Source: Thermoplasmata archaeon
GTDB lineage: Archaea > Thermoplasmatota > Thermoplasmata > UBA10834
DNA: 37,879 nt
Assembly: GCA_021789945.1 (NCBI GenBank)
Contig: JAJYIS010000006.1
Coordinates: 1 to 37,879 of the forward strand
Reading direction: 5' to 3'
The notes under the pieces were generated by a model that saw only the letters and a program-made list of their open reading frames with translations, had not been told where the DNA came from and did no database searches. Every line of letters begins with the position of its first letter. The stretch's first letter is position 1. Shown in pieces: positions 36,801-37,879 of the stretch. A program made the translations under genes and the position numbers.

Positions 36801-37863
36801 GGAAGCTCGCGCCCCAGTATCTCGTCATCTTGGTCCCATACCTCGGTTTGGGCACCACGTACTTCTCCCCAAGGCACTCCTTCAAGGCCAGGTAGGGTAT
36901 GTTCACCCCAGCGGCGACGGACAGGATCACGCTCCCGTGCAGTCTGGGGTTGATCTCCAGGAGCTTGAGCTTCTGATTCCTGTCCTCCTTCAGCTGTATG
37001 CCGATCGGCCCGTCGAACTCGACCTTTCGGCATATCTGCCTGGAGATCCTGATCGCCTCGCGGTTGTTCTCCGATACCGCATTGAAGCTGATGCCGGAGC
37101 GCACCTCCGTCCTCAGCCTGGGGATGGCCACGCGGGGCACGCCCTTCGAACAGAGGAGGTCGACGCTGTACTCCTTGCCCGGCAGGTACTCCATCACGAT
37201 GAGCTCGGGGAACTCGCGGACCCCCTTGAGGACCCTCTCGGCCTCCTCGAACGAGATCGAGCTTCCCTCCGGCTTCGACTCGAGGAGCATCTCGGTCGTG
37301 TTCTCGAGGCTGGCTATGTGCCTGAACCCCCTTCCGCCATGCGCGAACGAGGGCTTCATGCATACCGATCGCCCAGGATATCCCAGGTCCCTGCAGGCCC
37401 GTCGGAACTCGTCCAACGATCGGACGATCCTGAACTCCGGGACTGGGACCCCCTCGGGCGCCAGCTTCCTGTACATGGGGGCCTTCATGAGCGCTGTCCT
37501 GATCGATTTCTCCTTGCTTATCGAGACCTTCGTGCCGGTCCGCGACTCGATCGCCTTCTTGTTGGTCGCAAGGCTGACCAGCTCCTCGGTCGAGAGCGGC
37601 AGCAGCGCGTCCGCCTTGAACTCCCTGCAGACGCTGATTATCCGCTTCACATAGTTCGGGGAGCTCCCTCTCGGGACGATCCGGTAGGAGTCCACGAAGG
37701 CCTTCCCTGAAGGGTCGGGGCGGATGTCCGTCCCGAGCACAGTGACCTTGCGTTCGCCGTTCTTCCTGAGGGCGTCCACGATGTTTACGGCGCCAGGTGC
37801 TCCGACGGCTGTGACGACGACTCTCAGGTCCCGCATCCTTGCGTTCGTCACCTGATGATCCAC
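36769..37863 (-). CDS. ATP-grasp protein, carbamoyl-phosphate synthase large subunit-like
   Basis: 'VVVTAVGAPGAVNIVDALRKNGERKVTVLGTDIRP', 'CMKPSFAHGGRGFRHI', 'ELIVMEYLPGKEYSVDLLCSKG', 'GPIGIQLKEDRNQKLKLLEINPRLHGSVILSVAAGVN'. Upstream end near window edge. Confidence 0.9.
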   Translation of the reverse strand: MDHQVTNARMRDLRVVVTAVGAPGAVNIVDALRKNGERKVTVLGTDIRPDPSGKAFVDSYRIVPRGSSPNYVKRIISVCREFKADALLPLSTEELVSLATNKKAIESRTGTKVSISKEKSIRTALMKAPMYRKLAPEGVPVPEFRIVRSLDEFRRACRDLGYPGRSVCMKPSFAHGGRGFRHIASLENTTEMLLESKPEGSSISFEEAERVLKGVREFPELIVMEYLPGKEYSVDLLCSKGVPRVAIPRLRTEVRSGISFNAVSENNREAIRISRQICRKVEFDGPIGIQLKEDRNQKLKLLEINPRLHGSVILSVAAGVNIPYLALKECLGEKYVVPKPRYGTKMTRYWGASFHGQDGLSYTF

Positions 37864-37879
37864 CTCACTACCTCGAAGG

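Noticed and set aside
36799-37710. 303-aa plus-strand ORF opposite the ATP-grasp gene
   Set aside because: Antisense shadow; ATP-grasp motifs on the minus strand are clear.

Overview
This 37.9 kb, high-GC window looks archaeal, probably Thermoplasmata-like. That is inferred from TATA-type promoters sitting about 27 nt upstream of start codons, an archaeosortase, and an archaeal-type protein disulfide oxidoreductase; no rRNA is present to confirm taxonomy. There are three broad blocks. (1) 1-14 kb is a cell-surface block: an SdrD-B-like repeat protein (truncated at the left edge), two tandem paralogous secreted proteins ending in PEF-CTERM-like sorting tails, a giant membrane-anchored subtilisin-like protease with Ig-like repeats and a cytosolic tail, and a convergent operon MoxR - DUF58/vWA - polytopic membrane protein - archaeosortase. 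(2) 14-22.4 kb contains a divergent padR-PDO / microprotein-arsM locus with four near-identical 14-bp operator palindromes, a zinc-ribbon membrane protein, a non-Pyl MttB-superfamily methyltransferase, an MFS transporter, and a gene region that seems split by an in-frame TAG and a frameshift. (3) 22.4-37.9 kb is a glycan/nucleotide-sugar cluster: SDR epimerase, wecB, three glycosyltransferases, two SAM methyltransferases, gmd + fcl, a convergent hddA-gmhA-gmhB heptose set, ATP-grasp and PHP proteins. An AAA ATPase with its own AT-rich palindromic promoter lies within it. The strongest candidates for under-described biology are the archaeosortase/MoxR/DUF58 operon with two local substrates, and the PadR-controlled arsenic-type locus with an unannotated 38-aa Cys-containing microprotein. 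No CRISPR array, rRNA, convincing tRNA or transposase was seen. All calls come from reading sequence and motifs; no database search was run.
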